NCBI GenBank assembly: GCA_018968885.1
Contig: JAGWZK010000016.1
Location: 24,602 to 88,601 of the forward strand
Length of the DNA stretch: 64,000 nucleotides
Reading direction: 5' to 3'
Source: Planctomycetota bacterium
GTDB lineage: Bacteria; Planctomycetota; Phycisphaerae; Phycisphaerales; UBA1924
Shown one piece after another: positions 35,891-44,503 of the stretch (position 1 is its first letter; every line of letters begins with the position of its first letter). The notes below the pieces were generated by a model that saw only the letters and a list, made by a program, of their open reading frames with translations, did not search any database and had not been told where the DNA came from. The position numbers and the translations under genes were made by a program.

Positions 35891-37312
35891 ATGTTTCCTG
35901 AAGGATTCAAATGGGGAGCGGCATCAAGTGCGTATCAGATCGAAGGCGCTGCGCGCACGGATGGTCGCGGAGAATCCGTGTGGGATGCGTTCTGCCAGGT
36001 GCCGGGGAAAGTGCACCGTGGAAGCAACGGTGATGTGGCGTGCGACCATTATCACCGGATGTATGAAGATGTGCAGATGATGAAGTGGATGGGGCTGAAG
36101 GCGTATCGCTTTTCGACATCCTGGAGCCGCGTGCTGCCGTCAGGAACGGGAACAATCAACGAAAAGGGATTGTCGTTTTATGATGTGCTCGTCGATGCGC
36201 TGCTCGAGGCGGGGATTGAGCCGTGGCTGACGCTGTATCACTGGGATATGCCCCTGGATCTGCAGAATCGGGGCGGGTGGATGAACCCGGAGAGCCCCAA
36301 GTGGTTTGCCGACTATGCCGCGATCATGACGGAGAGGTTGTCTGATCGCGTGAAGCACTGGATCACGATCAATGAGCCGCAGATATTCATAGGTCTGGGG
36401 CATCGGGAAGGAACGCACGCGCCGGGCTTGAAACTGCCAACGCGGGATTGGCTGCTGGCCGGGCATCACGCGTTGATGGCGCACGGGGCGACGGTGCAGG
36501 CGATTCGAGCCAAGGCCAAGCGGCCTTTGCAGGTGGGATGGGCACCCTGCGCGCGAGTTGATCTGCCGGCGAGCATGAGCCCGGCGGATATCGAGGCGGC
36601 GCGGCAGCGCTTTGCCAGCGTCACCAGCACCGATTGCTGGAACAACACCTGGTGGGCTGATCCGGTGATGCTGGGGCACTATCCGGCGGATGGCTTGGCG
36701 CACTTTGGGGCGGACGTGCCAGCGTTCAAGTCGTCCGACTTTGACCTGATCAAGCAGCCGATCGACTTCTACGGAGTGAACATCTATTCCGGTGAGCGCT
36801 ACGCAGCGGATGCGCTGGGGCGGCCGGTGCATGTGCCGTGGCCGGATGGGCACCCGGTGACGACATTCCGCTGGCCGGTGGTGCCAGAGTCGCTCTATTG
36901 GGGGCCGAAGTTCTTGCATGATCGATACAAGTTGCCGATCGTGATCACAGAGAATGGCTTGTCGAACGCGGATTGGGTGGCGGCGGATGGCACTGTGCCG
37001 GACCCGCAGCGGATCGATTTCAAAGCCAAATACCTGGGATGCCTGTTGCAGGCAGCACGCGATGGCGTGGCCGTGCAGGGGTACTTCCACTGGTCGATCT
37101 TTGATAACTTTGAATGGGCAGAAGGGTATGAAAAGCGGTTTGGGTTGATTTTTGTGGATTATCGAACAGGGCAACGTATTCCCAAAGCGTCGGCACATTG
37201 GTATCGTGATGTGATCGCGGCAAAGGGGAAGAACATCATTCCCGCAGCGCAGTTGACGCACGGTCCGATCGGTCTCAAGTCGGGGGCGGCCTCGACCAAG
37301 GAGCTGGTATGA
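35891..37312 (+). CDS. Family 1 beta-glucosidase
   Basis: 473 residues with no signal peptide, so cytoplasmic. N-terminal signature 'FPEGFKWGAASSAYQIEGAA', acid/base Glu in 'HWITINEPQ', nucleophile Glu in 'IVITENGLSNADW', and 'NFEWAEGYEKRFGLIFVDY' close to the end. GH1 enzymes split terminal beta-glucosyl (or galactosyl) residues from oligosaccharides; here it would digest what the transporter brings in. Its stop overlaps the GH16 start (ATGA). Confidence 0.93.
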   Translation: MFPEGFKWGAASSAYQIEGAARTDGRGESVWDAFCQVPGKVHRGSNGDVACDHYHRMYEDVQMMKWMGLKAYRFSTSWSRVLPSGTGTINEKGLSFYDVLVDALLEAGIEPWLTLYHWDMPLDLQNRGGWMNPESPKWFADYAAIMTERLSDRVKHWITINEPQIFIGLGHREGTHAPGLKLPTRDWLLAGHHALMAHGATVQAIRAKAKRPLQVGWAPCARVDLPASMSPADIEAARQRFASVTSTDCWNNTWWADPVMLGHYPADGLAHFGADVPAFKSSDFDLIKQPIDFYGVNIYSGERYAADALGRPVHVPWPDGHPVTTFRWPVVPESLYWGPKFLHDRYKLPIVITENGLSNADWVAADGTVPDPQRIDFKAKYLGCLLQAARDGVAVQGYFHWSIFDNFEWAEGYEKRFGLIFVDYRTGQRIPKASAHWYRDVIAAKGKNIIPAAQLTHGPIGLKSGAASTKELV

Positions 37313-38703
37313 AGAAGATGCACACCATGGCGATGATGAGCGTGCTGGCGGCATGTGCTGGCGCAGCGCAAGCGCAACAGGCGGGGACATTTGACAAGTG
37401 GATTCGCACGTGGTCGGATGAATTTCCCGGCACGGCGATCGACACCACCAAGTGGAACGTGAGCAATTACGCCCCCAATAAGAATAATGAGCAGGAGTAC
37501 TACCGGCCGCTCGCTGTGACGGTGGGGAGTGGCGAAGCGGTGATTACATCGACCTTCCAGCCCTGGGGTGGCAGGCCCTATACCAGTGGTGAGATCACCA
37601 CGCGGGGAAAGTTCACGCAGCAGTACGGGCGATTTGAGGCGCGGGCCAAACTGCCGCGCACGCGGGGGTTGTGGCCGGCATTCTGGATGTTGCCGGCGTC
37701 AGATGCGTGGCCACCGGAAATCGACATCATGGAACTGCTCGGGCATGATCCCACGCGCGTGCACATGACGCACCACTGGGGGACATGGCCAAACGTGCAG
37801 AGCTACACATCCAGCTGGGTGGGGCCGGATTTCACGACGAGTTATCACGAGTTCAGAGTGGATTGGTACCCCGATGCGCTGGTGTGGTATGTGGATGGTG
37901 TGCAGCGGAGTTCGCACAATGCCGCGATCCCGCAGGAACCCTTCTACATGATTCTGAATACGGCGGTGGGTGGCGATTGGCCAGGAATGCCGGATGCGAC
38001 GACGGTTTTTCCGCAGCGGTACCACATCGAGTATGTTCGTGCGTACAAGTGCCTGATCAACAGCAGCTTTGACCAACTGGGTCCGACAGGAAACGTGCAG
38101 GCGTGGCAGTGGACCAAGTCAGGGAATGTGTATGCAGAGACGCTGATTCCACGCACGGGGACGCGCTCTCTGAAACTGTTTGGCCCATTCACCGGCACGC
38201 CCAACAGCAGCACAGCGCACCAGGACTTTCCGGCGGTGGCGGGTGAACGATTCCGCGGCAGTGCGTGGTTCCTTAATCGCAGCACAGACCCGATGGCCGG
38301 GGCCAATGTGGCGAGCATCGACATCGAGTTTCGCTCGTCGACGGGAACGGTGCTGAGCACAGTGACCACGGTGGGCTTGACTGCCGCGAGCCCTCGCAAC
38401 GTGTACAACAAGGTCGTCGTTGATGGCCAAGCGCCTGCTGGAACAGCAACTGCTCGCTTCATGCTCAAGTTCTATCAGCCCGCCGCCGCGGCCGGTGCGG
38501 CATTCATTGACGATGCGGAGTTCGGCTACTTCGCCCCATGCTTTGCTGACTTCAACGCCGATGGCACTGCTGATTTCTTTGACTACCTTGATTTTGTCGC
38601 CGCGTTCAGCACAAATGCACCGGGTGCGGACTTCAATGCGGATACGAGCATTGATTTCTTTGACTATCTGGACTTTGTGGCGGCGTTTTCGGTTGGGTGC
38701 TGA
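37309..38703 (+). CDS. Secreted GH16 endo-beta-glucanase with binding module and GC-dockerin
   Basis: 464 residues. Signal peptide to 'GAAQAQQ'. GH16 catalytic domain (~27-245) with the E-x-D-x-x-E motif 'PEIDIMELLGHDPTRVHMTH' (nucleophile and acid/base Glu) and the substrate-cleft strand 'WPAFWMLPASDAWP'. The family covers licheninases, laminarinases and others; the motif set favours a beta-1,3 or mixed beta-1,3/1,4-glucanase. Residues ~247-409 are a binding-type jelly roll like the one at 31908-32450, and the last 52 residues are a two-loop GC-dockerin. Final gene of the transporter/GH1 operon. This is the extracellular step of the pathway. Confidence 0.9.
   Translation: MKKMHTMAMMSVLAACAGAAQAQQAGTFDKWIRTWSDEFPGTAIDTTKWNVSNYAPNKNNEQEYYRPLAVTVGSGEAVITSTFQPWGGRPYTSGEITTRGKFTQQYGRFEARAKLPRTRGLWPAFWMLPASDAWPPEIDIMELLGHDPTRVHMTHHWGTWPNVQSYTSSWVGPDFTTSYHEFRVDWYPDALVWYVDGVQRSSHNAAIPQEPFYMILNTAVGGDWPGMPDATTVFPQRYHIEYVRAYKCLINSSFDQLGPTGNVQAWQWTKSGNVYAETLIPRTGTRSLKLFGPFTGTPNSSTAHQDFPAVAGERFRGSAWFLNRSTDPMAGANVASIDIEFRSSTGTVLSTVTTVGLTAASPRNVYNKVVVDGQAPAGTATARFMLKFYQPAAAAGAAFIDDAEFGYFAPCFADFNADGTADFFDYLDFVAAFSTNAPGADFNADTSIDFFDYLDFVAAFSVGC
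38545..38700 (+). repeat. GC-type dockerin module, two loops
   Basis: Two 27-residue units (DFNADGTADFFDYLDF and DFNADTSIDFFDYLDF) ending in Gly-Cys. Confidence 0.85.
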
Positions 38704-38727
38704 GGAAGGCGTCGAAGTGTCTATTCG

Positions 38728-39432
38728 TTAAGACTCCGGCTTGAGTTGAGCCGCGCCACACTCCGGGCAAGGCGCGTCGGCAGCAAGGCCGTCGCGGTCA
38801 TAGCGACACTTGTGACAGAGGCCTTTGCGAAAGCGGGATATGCGACGATCATGTGCGAACGCGAACGGGGTAGAGACGATGGCAATCAAGAGCGATATGA
38901 GCGAAACGATGTTGTGCAACCAACCGATCCAACGCGTCTCCACGATCTGCGCCTGACCTTTATCGATGAGATCTTTGGCGAAGCGTGAGACGAAAGGATG
39001 CGGAGAGGCGAGGTAATCGACGTACGCGCGGCGAAACTCTGCAGTGCTCGCGCCGGGTGGCAGTTCGTCAAGGGATTCGATCCTGATTTCCTGGTCGGTC
39101 GTTGTGGCAGCCCACCAGCCAAATGTGGGGTCATTAAACCGGCACATGCCGCGCACATAGACGCGTTTCTCGTCTATCCGCACCTGCCAGCTGTCGGGTT
39201 TGACGAACGTGAACATCCCGTTCACGAATTCGAATACCGACCTATCCAAGCGAGCAGGACTCGTCAGAACAAGGCCGGGACGCCACTTGTCATACAGCCA
39301 CTGGCCAACATGCGATGAGCTGTAGTCTTTGATAGGAAGCAACAGGAACGAAACGAGAAAGACCAGCGCGGAGAGCGCGAGGGTGGTTTGCGAAGAGAGA
39401 AATCTGGCCAATTTCGACCGTATCACAATCAA
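38728..39432 (-). CDS. Membrane protein with C-terminal zinc ribbon
   Basis: 234 residues. Membrane helices at ~15-35 (LALSALVFLVSFLLLP) and ~170-195, with a beta-rich domain between them that would lie outside the cytoplasm. The C-terminus is a four-cysteine ribbon 'CHKCRYDRDGL' then 'CPECGA', a form found on many otherwise unrelated planctomycete membrane proteins. Function unknown. Confidence 0.75.
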   Translation of the reverse strand: MIVIRSKLARFLSSQTTLALSALVFLVSFLLLPIKDYSSSHVGQWLYDKWRPGLVLTSPARLDRSVFEFVNGMFTFVKPDSWQVRIDEKRVYVRGMCRFNDPTFGWWAATTTDQEIRIESLDELPPGASTAEFRRAYVDYLASPHPFVSRFAKDLIDKGQAQIVETRWIGWLHNIVSLISLLIAIVSTPFAFAHDRRISRFRKGLCHKCRYDRDGLAADAPCPECGAAQLKPES

Positions 39433-39468
39433 CTCTACACGCGCTGACGTGATGGATTGGCGTGACGA

Positions 39469-41217
39469 TCAGATCCCAAAATCCTCTTCCGACTCTGGCC
39501 GCGTATCTCCCCCACCATCTCTGAAGTTCTGCACCGGCCCTGTCGGTGGCTTGGCGATGAATCCACCGGAGCCAAACTTGTTGACGGGAGAGCTGCCTGC
39601 ACCAGCGTTTGGTCCACCACCGGAACCGCCAGCAGGGCCGGTTTCCCACGGCGGTGAAGTGTCGGCAGTGAAGCGTTCGTAATCCACGGGTGCACGCGCG
39701 TGGGGATCGTGATTCTTGAAGCGTGTCACGCTGTTATCCCACGTCAGTTTCACCACACCCGTCGGGCCGTTGCGCTGCTTGGCGATGATGAGTTCGGCCA
39801 GGCCGATCTTGTCCGGATTCTCATCGGCCCACGCCGGATCCTGAATGTGGTAGTACTCCTCGCGGTGCAGCAGCACGATCACGTCCGCATCCTGCTCGAT
39901 TGAGCCCGACTCGCGCAGATCGCTCATGCGGGGGCGATTGCCTTCGCGAGTTTCGCTGGCACGGTTCAACTGCGAGAGACAGATGATGGGGACGTGCAGT
40001 TCGCGGGCGAGTGCCTTCACGCCGCGAGAGATCGCTGACACTTCGACCTGGCGCGATTCGCGCCCCTGGGCTGGGGCCGTCAGCAACTGCAAATAGTCGA
40101 TGATGAGGACCTTGACGCCGTACTGCCTCACCATTCTTCTCGCCCGCGCACGCAACCCGGTAATCGAGAGTGACGGTGTGTCGTCAATGACGACGGGGGC
40201 CTTTGACAATTCCTGATAGGAATTGAAAACCCGCTCGTATGTGTTGTCATCCAGACCACCAGAGCGGAGACGCTGGGCATTCACACCCGATCGCGCGCTC
40301 AACAAACGCAACGCCACGGCGGACTTGGACATTTCCAAACTGAACACCCCCACTGCCGTGGGTGCCGCGCTGCCGGGGGCCCAAGGAGTGCCGCCAAGAG
40401 CGATTTGCTCGGCGATGTTCATCGCGACGGCGGTCTTACCCATCGAAGGGCGTGCTGCGATGATGACCATTTCATCGGGCTGCAAGCCCCGGGTCATGTG
40501 ATCAAACTCGACAAAGTGCGTGCGGACGCCAGTCATCGCCTCGGCGTCACTGGCATCGATGCGATCCATCTCGCGCTTCAGGAGCGTGGCGATGGGCTCG
40601 ACATCGCTGGTCTGCCATTCCTGCGTGATGCCAAAGATTTTCTGCTCGGCCTCTTGCAGTACTTCGTTGGCGGCTTCTGGGCCGCGATCGCCGACGTCGT
40701 AGGCATCAAAGAGCATCTCGCCCGAGAGCTCAATCAGGCGGCGCAAACGATACTTCTCGTGGACGATCTGGGCGTAATAGACGGCGTTGGCGGCACTCGG
40801 GGTCTGCTCGACCAATGTGATGAGGTATTCAGCGCCGCCGATGAGTTCGAGGAGCGATTGGTCCTTCAGGCGTTCCATAAATGGAACCAGGTCGATCTGC
40901 GTCAGTTCGCGCTGGTCATACAACTCGAGCACGGTCTTGAAGAGGGTCTGATGCTTCGGCGCATAAAACTCGCTGGGGTCCTTCATCACGGCGATGACAT
41001 CGGCGATCACTCGCGTGTCGATCATCATCGCGCCAAGCAGGGCCATCTCCGCCTCTAAGGAGTGCGGCGGAAGTTTGTCGAACATCTTCCCCAAGTTGGC
41101 GGCATACTCAGGATTGCGACTGCGGCGGAAGCGCGCGGCACCGGACTTTCCTTCAGTACGACCGTCGGGTTTGGCTTCGGCAAAGCCGGATGAAGATTGG
41201 GAGACATCGTCGAGCAT
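39469..41217 (-). CDS. dnaB: Replicative DNA helicase DnaB
   Basis: 582 residues. N-terminal DnaB domain from ~residue 48 ('LPPHSLEAEMALLGAMMI'), RecA-like helicase domain with Walker A 'VIIAARPSMGKTAVAMNIAE', 'VFSLEMSKSAV', Walker B 'VKVLIIDYLQLL' and 'IICLSQLNRASETREGNRPR' (motif H3/arginine finger region). It unwinds DNA at the replication fork. The ~45-residue N-terminal and ~80-residue Gly/Pro-rich C-terminal extensions are longer than in model bacteria. Divergent from pdxH; the ~150-base gap must carry both promoters. Confidence 0.95.
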   Translation of the reverse strand: MLDDVSQSSSGFAEAKPDGRTEGKSGAARFRRSRNPEYAANLGKMFDKLPPHSLEAEMALLGAMMIDTRVIADVIAVMKDPSEFYAPKHQTLFKTVLELYDQRELTQIDLVPFMERLKDQSLLELIGGAEYLITLVEQTPSAANAVYYAQIVHEKYRLRRLIELSGEMLFDAYDVGDRGPEAANEVLQEAEQKIFGITQEWQTSDVEPIATLLKREMDRIDASDAEAMTGVRTHFVEFDHMTRGLQPDEMVIIAARPSMGKTAVAMNIAEQIALGGTPWAPGSAAPTAVGVFSLEMSKSAVALRLLSARSGVNAQRLRSGGLDDNTYERVFNSYQELSKAPVVIDDTPSLSITGLRARARRMVRQYGVKVLIIDYLQLLTAPAQGRESRQVEVSAISRGVKALARELHVPIICLSQLNRASETREGNRPRMSDLRESGSIEQDADVIVLLHREEYYHIQDPAWADENPDKIGLAELIIAKQRNGPTGVVKLTWDNSVTRFKNHDPHARAPVDYERFTADTSPPWETGPAGGSGGGPNAGAGSSPVNKFGSGGFIAKPPTGPVQNFRDGGGDTRPESEEDFGI

Positions 41218-41367
41218 CGGTCACCAAGGGTACCGCAGCACATGCCGATCTTGACGATTTCGGTTCGCAATCCAAGGAGTTCACCACAGCCGATCCAAGC
41301 GACAGCCCCATTGCAAACAAACGGGTTCCAAACGCACTTGTGGCTCTTGACGGCGGACAATACCCGT

Positions 41368-42078
41368 ATGTCCAGCCCCCTTGACCAAGTCCTTTCCCGC
41401 TTCGCCCTGACGCAGTCGCTGCCGGAAGAACTGCCCGTTGATCCATTTCCCACTTTTGTCGAGTGGTACACGCACGCCGTCACACACAAGATCCAACCTA
41501 ATCCAAACGCGATGACGTTGTGCACGGTTGATCCGGACGGGGGCCCTTCATCGCGGATTGTGCTGTGCCGCAATATCGATGCCGCTCGCGGCGTGATTCA
41601 CTTCTACACCAACTACACCAGCCGCAAGAGCAAAGCGATGCTGGCGCATCCGCGGGTGTCGTTGCAATTTCACTGGGACACCCTGGATCGGCAGGTGCGG
41701 ATCGAGGGACTTTCGCAGCAGGCGAGCGCCGCACAGAGTGACGCGTACTTTGCCGCTCGCCCGTGGGAGAGCCGCTTGGGAGCATGGTCGAGCGATCAAT
41801 CACAACCCATCACCGGAAGGCAGGCCCTGATCGACAAGGTGCGCTGGGCGATTGAACACTTGAAGCTGGATCCGGCGGAGATCATCGCCAAGGGGAATGC
41901 GGTTCACATTCCGCGCCCACCACATTGGGGCGGTTGGAATATCACTGCCGAACGCGTCGAACTCTGGCTTGGAGGCACGGGGCGCGTGCACGATCGCGCC
42001 GTGTGGACTCGCGCGATTGTTCAGACGGGCGAAACAGTCCATTGGACTGAATGGGCCCGCACTCGTCTGCAACCTTGA
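41368..42078 (+). CDS. pdxH: Pyridoxamine 5'-phosphate oxidase
   Basis: 236 residues from the ATG at 41368; the open frame upstream (from 41197) overlaps dnaB and is not protein-like. FMN-binding split-barrel enzyme that makes pyridoxal phosphate from pyridoxine or pyridoxamine phosphate. Seen motifs: 'MTLCTVDPDGGPSSRIVLCR', 'FYTNYTSRKSKAMLAHPRVS', 'QVRIEGLSQQAS', and a C-terminal 'RLQP' in place of the usual RL.P end. Convergent with rlmN. Confidence 0.92.
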   Translation: MSSPLDQVLSRFALTQSLPEELPVDPFPTFVEWYTHAVTHKIQPNPNAMTLCTVDPDGGPSSRIVLCRNIDAARGVIHFYTNYTSRKSKAMLAHPRVSLQFHWDTLDRQVRIEGLSQQASAAQSDAYFAARPWESRLGAWSSDQSQPITGRQALIDKVRWAIEHLKLDPAEIIAKGNAVHIPRPPHWGGWNITAERVELWLGGTGRVHDRAVWTRAIVQTGETVHWTEWARTRLQP

Positions 42079-42090
42079 ATCAAACCGGCA

Positions 42091-43284
42091 TTACGCTGGC
42101 TGCTGACCATTCACAGTCAGACCCACCGCCGCCACCACCTGACGCTTGCGGATCTGTTCATTTCCCAATTGTCCGCACGCACCCATCATGGTCCGGCCCT
42201 TGGTGCGACGGCGTTTGACAAACACTTCCCCATCCATCAACTGCTGCATGAACCACTCGACGCGTTCCTCGGTTGGCGCTGGCCAGGGAGAGTTACGTCG
42301 CGGGTTATAGGGGATCAGGTTCAGACACACGCGGTGGCGACCATCGGCGAGTCGGAAGTGTTGCACAAACTCGGCGACAGCGCGGGCATCGGCTTCACTG
42401 TCATTGACACCGGGGATGAGCACATACTCAAACATCAATTTGCCGCCGCCATAACGGGGAAACTCCTGAAACGCCTGACGCAATTCGTCCAGATTCCACT
42501 TGCGGTTGATGGGCATGATGGCATCGCGGGTGGCATCGATTGCGGCATTCAACGAGAGGGCGATGTTGAGGCGGCGCCAACCGGGATCGTTGACTTTCTT
42601 GGCCAGATCGCGCAAGCCATCGACACGGCCGACCGTGGAGATGGTGATTTTGGAGACAGGGACCGCCGCGCCGTTGTGATCGATGAGAATTTCGATGGCG
42701 CGAAGGACGTTTGCGAGATTGTCCAGGGGCTCGCCCATGCCCATGAACACGATGTTTGATGGCCGTTGACCCAGCACGTGCGTGGCAGTGAACCACTGAG
42801 CGACGATTTCCTCAGCAGTGAGCGAGCGGATCAGACCCATCTGCGCGGTCTCGCAGAAGGTGCACCCCATCGCGCAGCCGACTTGCGACGACACGCAGAG
42901 CGTGTAGGTGAGTTTGCCCATCTGGCCGATCATGGGAATCAGCACGCTCTCGGTATCCAGCCCAGCGGGAAGTGTGCCCGTGCCGGATTCGAGTTTCACG
43001 CGATCAGTGCCGGGGACGCGCAATAGAAATTTGGTGACAGTGCCTTCGGGGCTTTCTTCGCTCTTGGCCGTGACAAGGGTCGGCAGCCACGACTTGGCTG
43101 GCGATGTGGAGATCGCCGTACGCCCTGACCAGCGGCCGGTGCGCAGCAGAGATTTGACCTCTTCGAGCGCGAGCGCCGGGCCAACGCCAGCGACATCGCG
43201 ATACGCTGCGGCAAACTCGGCCGGCGTGACGGCGAGGGGATTGACCGCTGGCAAGGTCGAATTGTCGTGCCGCAGGGCTGCCAT
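42091..43284 (-). CDS. rlmN: 23S rRNA (adenine-2503-C2) methyltransferase RlmN
   Basis: 397 residues. Radical-SAM cluster motif C-x3-C-x2-C in 'GCAMGCTFCETAQMGLIRSL', 'NIVFMGMGEPLDN' (RlmN hallmark), and the mechanistic Cys near the C-terminus in 'GRTMMGACGQLGN'. It methylates A2503 of 23S rRNA and A37 of some tRNAs with a [4Fe-4S] cluster. The N-terminal ~30 residues extend past the usual start; other in-frame starts exist. Confidence 0.93.
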   Translation of the reverse strand: MAALRHDNSTLPAVNPLAVTPAEFAAAYRDVAGVGPALALEEVKSLLRTGRWSGRTAISTSPAKSWLPTLVTAKSEESPEGTVTKFLLRVPGTDRVKLESGTGTLPAGLDTESVLIPMIGQMGKLTYTLCVSSQVGCAMGCTFCETAQMGLIRSLTAEEIVAQWFTATHVLGQRPSNIVFMGMGEPLDNLANVLRAIEILIDHNGAAVPVSKITISTVGRVDGLRDLAKKVNDPGWRRLNIALSLNAAIDATRDAIMPINRKWNLDELRQAFQEFPRYGGGKLMFEYVLIPGVNDSEADARAVAEFVQHFRLADGRHRVCLNLIPYNPRRNSPWPAPTEERVEWFMQQLMDGEVFVKRRRTKGRTMMGACGQLGNEQIRKRQVVAAVGLTVNGQQPA

Positions 43285-43424
43285 CTCTGAGATGGTAGGT
43301 TTTAGCCGCGCTCAGCTCGAACACCGCCTCCGCGCGCCATTAGTTATAGGACTATTACATGCCATGACCCTTATACATATATATCGTATTCCAAACTTAT
43401 TTCTTACAAACCTTTGAAATGGGC

Positions 43425-43453
43425 TTGATACACAATCCGGTTTCCGTTATGCT
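43425..43453 (+). promoter_or_regulatory. Candidate sigma-70 promoter of the second prepilin-type gene
   Basis: TTGATA, 17 bases, TATGCT, about 100 bases before the start codon, in an AT-rich stretch (43320-43470) that contrasts with the surrounding GC-rich coding DNA. Confidence 0.5.
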
Positions 43454-43559
43454 GTCCTGAGTGCTGCTGCGTATCTCAGACGGCTGGGGGACTCAAGTTG
43501 AGTGCGGGTTGTCGTTCTGACAGCGCGCGATGCGGTGGCGGAAGGAAGATGGAGTGTGC

Positions 43560-44459
43560 ATGGCTCGCTCACTTAAGCCGCGTGCTTTCACGTTGATCGA
43601 ATTGCTGGTGGTGATCGCAATCATCGCGCTCCTCATCGCGATTCTGCTGCCAGCCCTTGGCAAGGCGCGGCAGGCAGGTCATCAAGTCAAGTGCCTGGTG
43701 AACATCAAGCAGATGGCGGTCGCCGCACTCTTTTATGCGCAGGATCACAAAGACCAGATCTGGCCGGTGGCCAAGCGGACGCGCTGGCCCGACGGCAACC
43801 GTTATTGGGATCCGGAGACCAATCCACCTCCGGGTGCTCCGCCGCCGACGAACGTGGCCATGTGGGCGCAGATCGTGGAAAACGGCGTGCGCAACCCTGG
43901 GTTCATGTATCGCTATGTGGAAAATCTGCACGAGATATCGTCGTGCCCGACCAACAAGCGTCGGACGCTGACAGGGACCGAGTATTACAACATGTGGGGG
44001 AGCCGCACGGGTGTGGATTTTGACTACACCATGCTGGATGAGGTCGAAGGTGCGCGGCTGGGCACTTCAACAATGGTTGGATATGTCGCTCCCAACGTGG
44101 CAAACTCGGCGCGCGTGCTGACGAATCCGCAATTGACCCTGTTTCCGGGTGTGCCGCTGTACTTTGAAGAGAGTTCGTTCCGCTGGAATCAGACGTATCG
44201 CGATGCCATGTTTGGCAACGAAGACCAGATGGCGGTTCGGCACTTTGGCTATGGACATGTGTCGTACATCGATGGTCACGCCAACCTCTTGAAGATCGAG
44301 ACGGACAAGAACGAGCTCTCCGTCAATAACCAACGCGACTTTGAGTGCAACGACATGTACGCCTCGGCCAAGAGCAACAATCTGTGGTACGCCATGAGCG
44401 ATCAGGATTGGCGGCATGGATTTGTCCAGCCCTACGGCTGGATCAATAACCCAAGATAA
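43560..44459 (+). CDS. Prepilin-type (pseudopilin-like) protein
   Basis: 299 residues from the ATG at 43560, with GGAG five bases upstream. Prepilin segment '[20 protein letters not shown]', then an alpha/beta globular body; the C-terminal part has '[20 protein letters not shown]', the D-G-H motif. Related to the protein at 30862 but with a different body, and not linked to any sugar genes. Divergent from rlmN across a ~275-base gap with no other gene. Confidence 0.82.
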   Translation: MARSLKPRAFTLIELLVVIAIIALLIAILLPALGKARQAGHQVKCLVNIKQMAVAALFYAQDHKDQIWPVAKRTRWPDGNRYWDPETNPPPGAPPPTNVAMWAQIVENGVRNPGFMYRYVENLHEISSCPTNKRRTLTGTEYYNMWGSRTGVDFDYTMLDEVEGARLGTSTMVGYVAPNVANSARVLTNPQLTLFPGVPLYFEESSFRWNQTYRDAMFGNEDQMAVRHFGYGHVSYIDGHANLLKIETDKNELSVNNQRDFECNDMYASAKSNNLWYAMSDQDWRHGFVQPYGWINNPR

Positions 44460-44478
44460 CGGCCTGACTGCATAACCA

Positions 44479-44503
44479 ACCGAACGGCTACCCGCCGGTC
44501 GGT
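44479..44503 (+). terminator. Candidate terminator between convergent genes
   Basis: ACCGAACGGC-TACCC-GCCGGTCGGT (one mismatch) followed by TTCTC. It overlaps the last codons of rarA, so it serves the plus-strand prepilin gene. Confidence 0.45.

Noticed and set aside
36140..37390. 416-codon minus-strand frame opposite GH1 and GH16
   Set aside because: Antisense to two genes with clear catalytic motifs; no signal, no family pattern.
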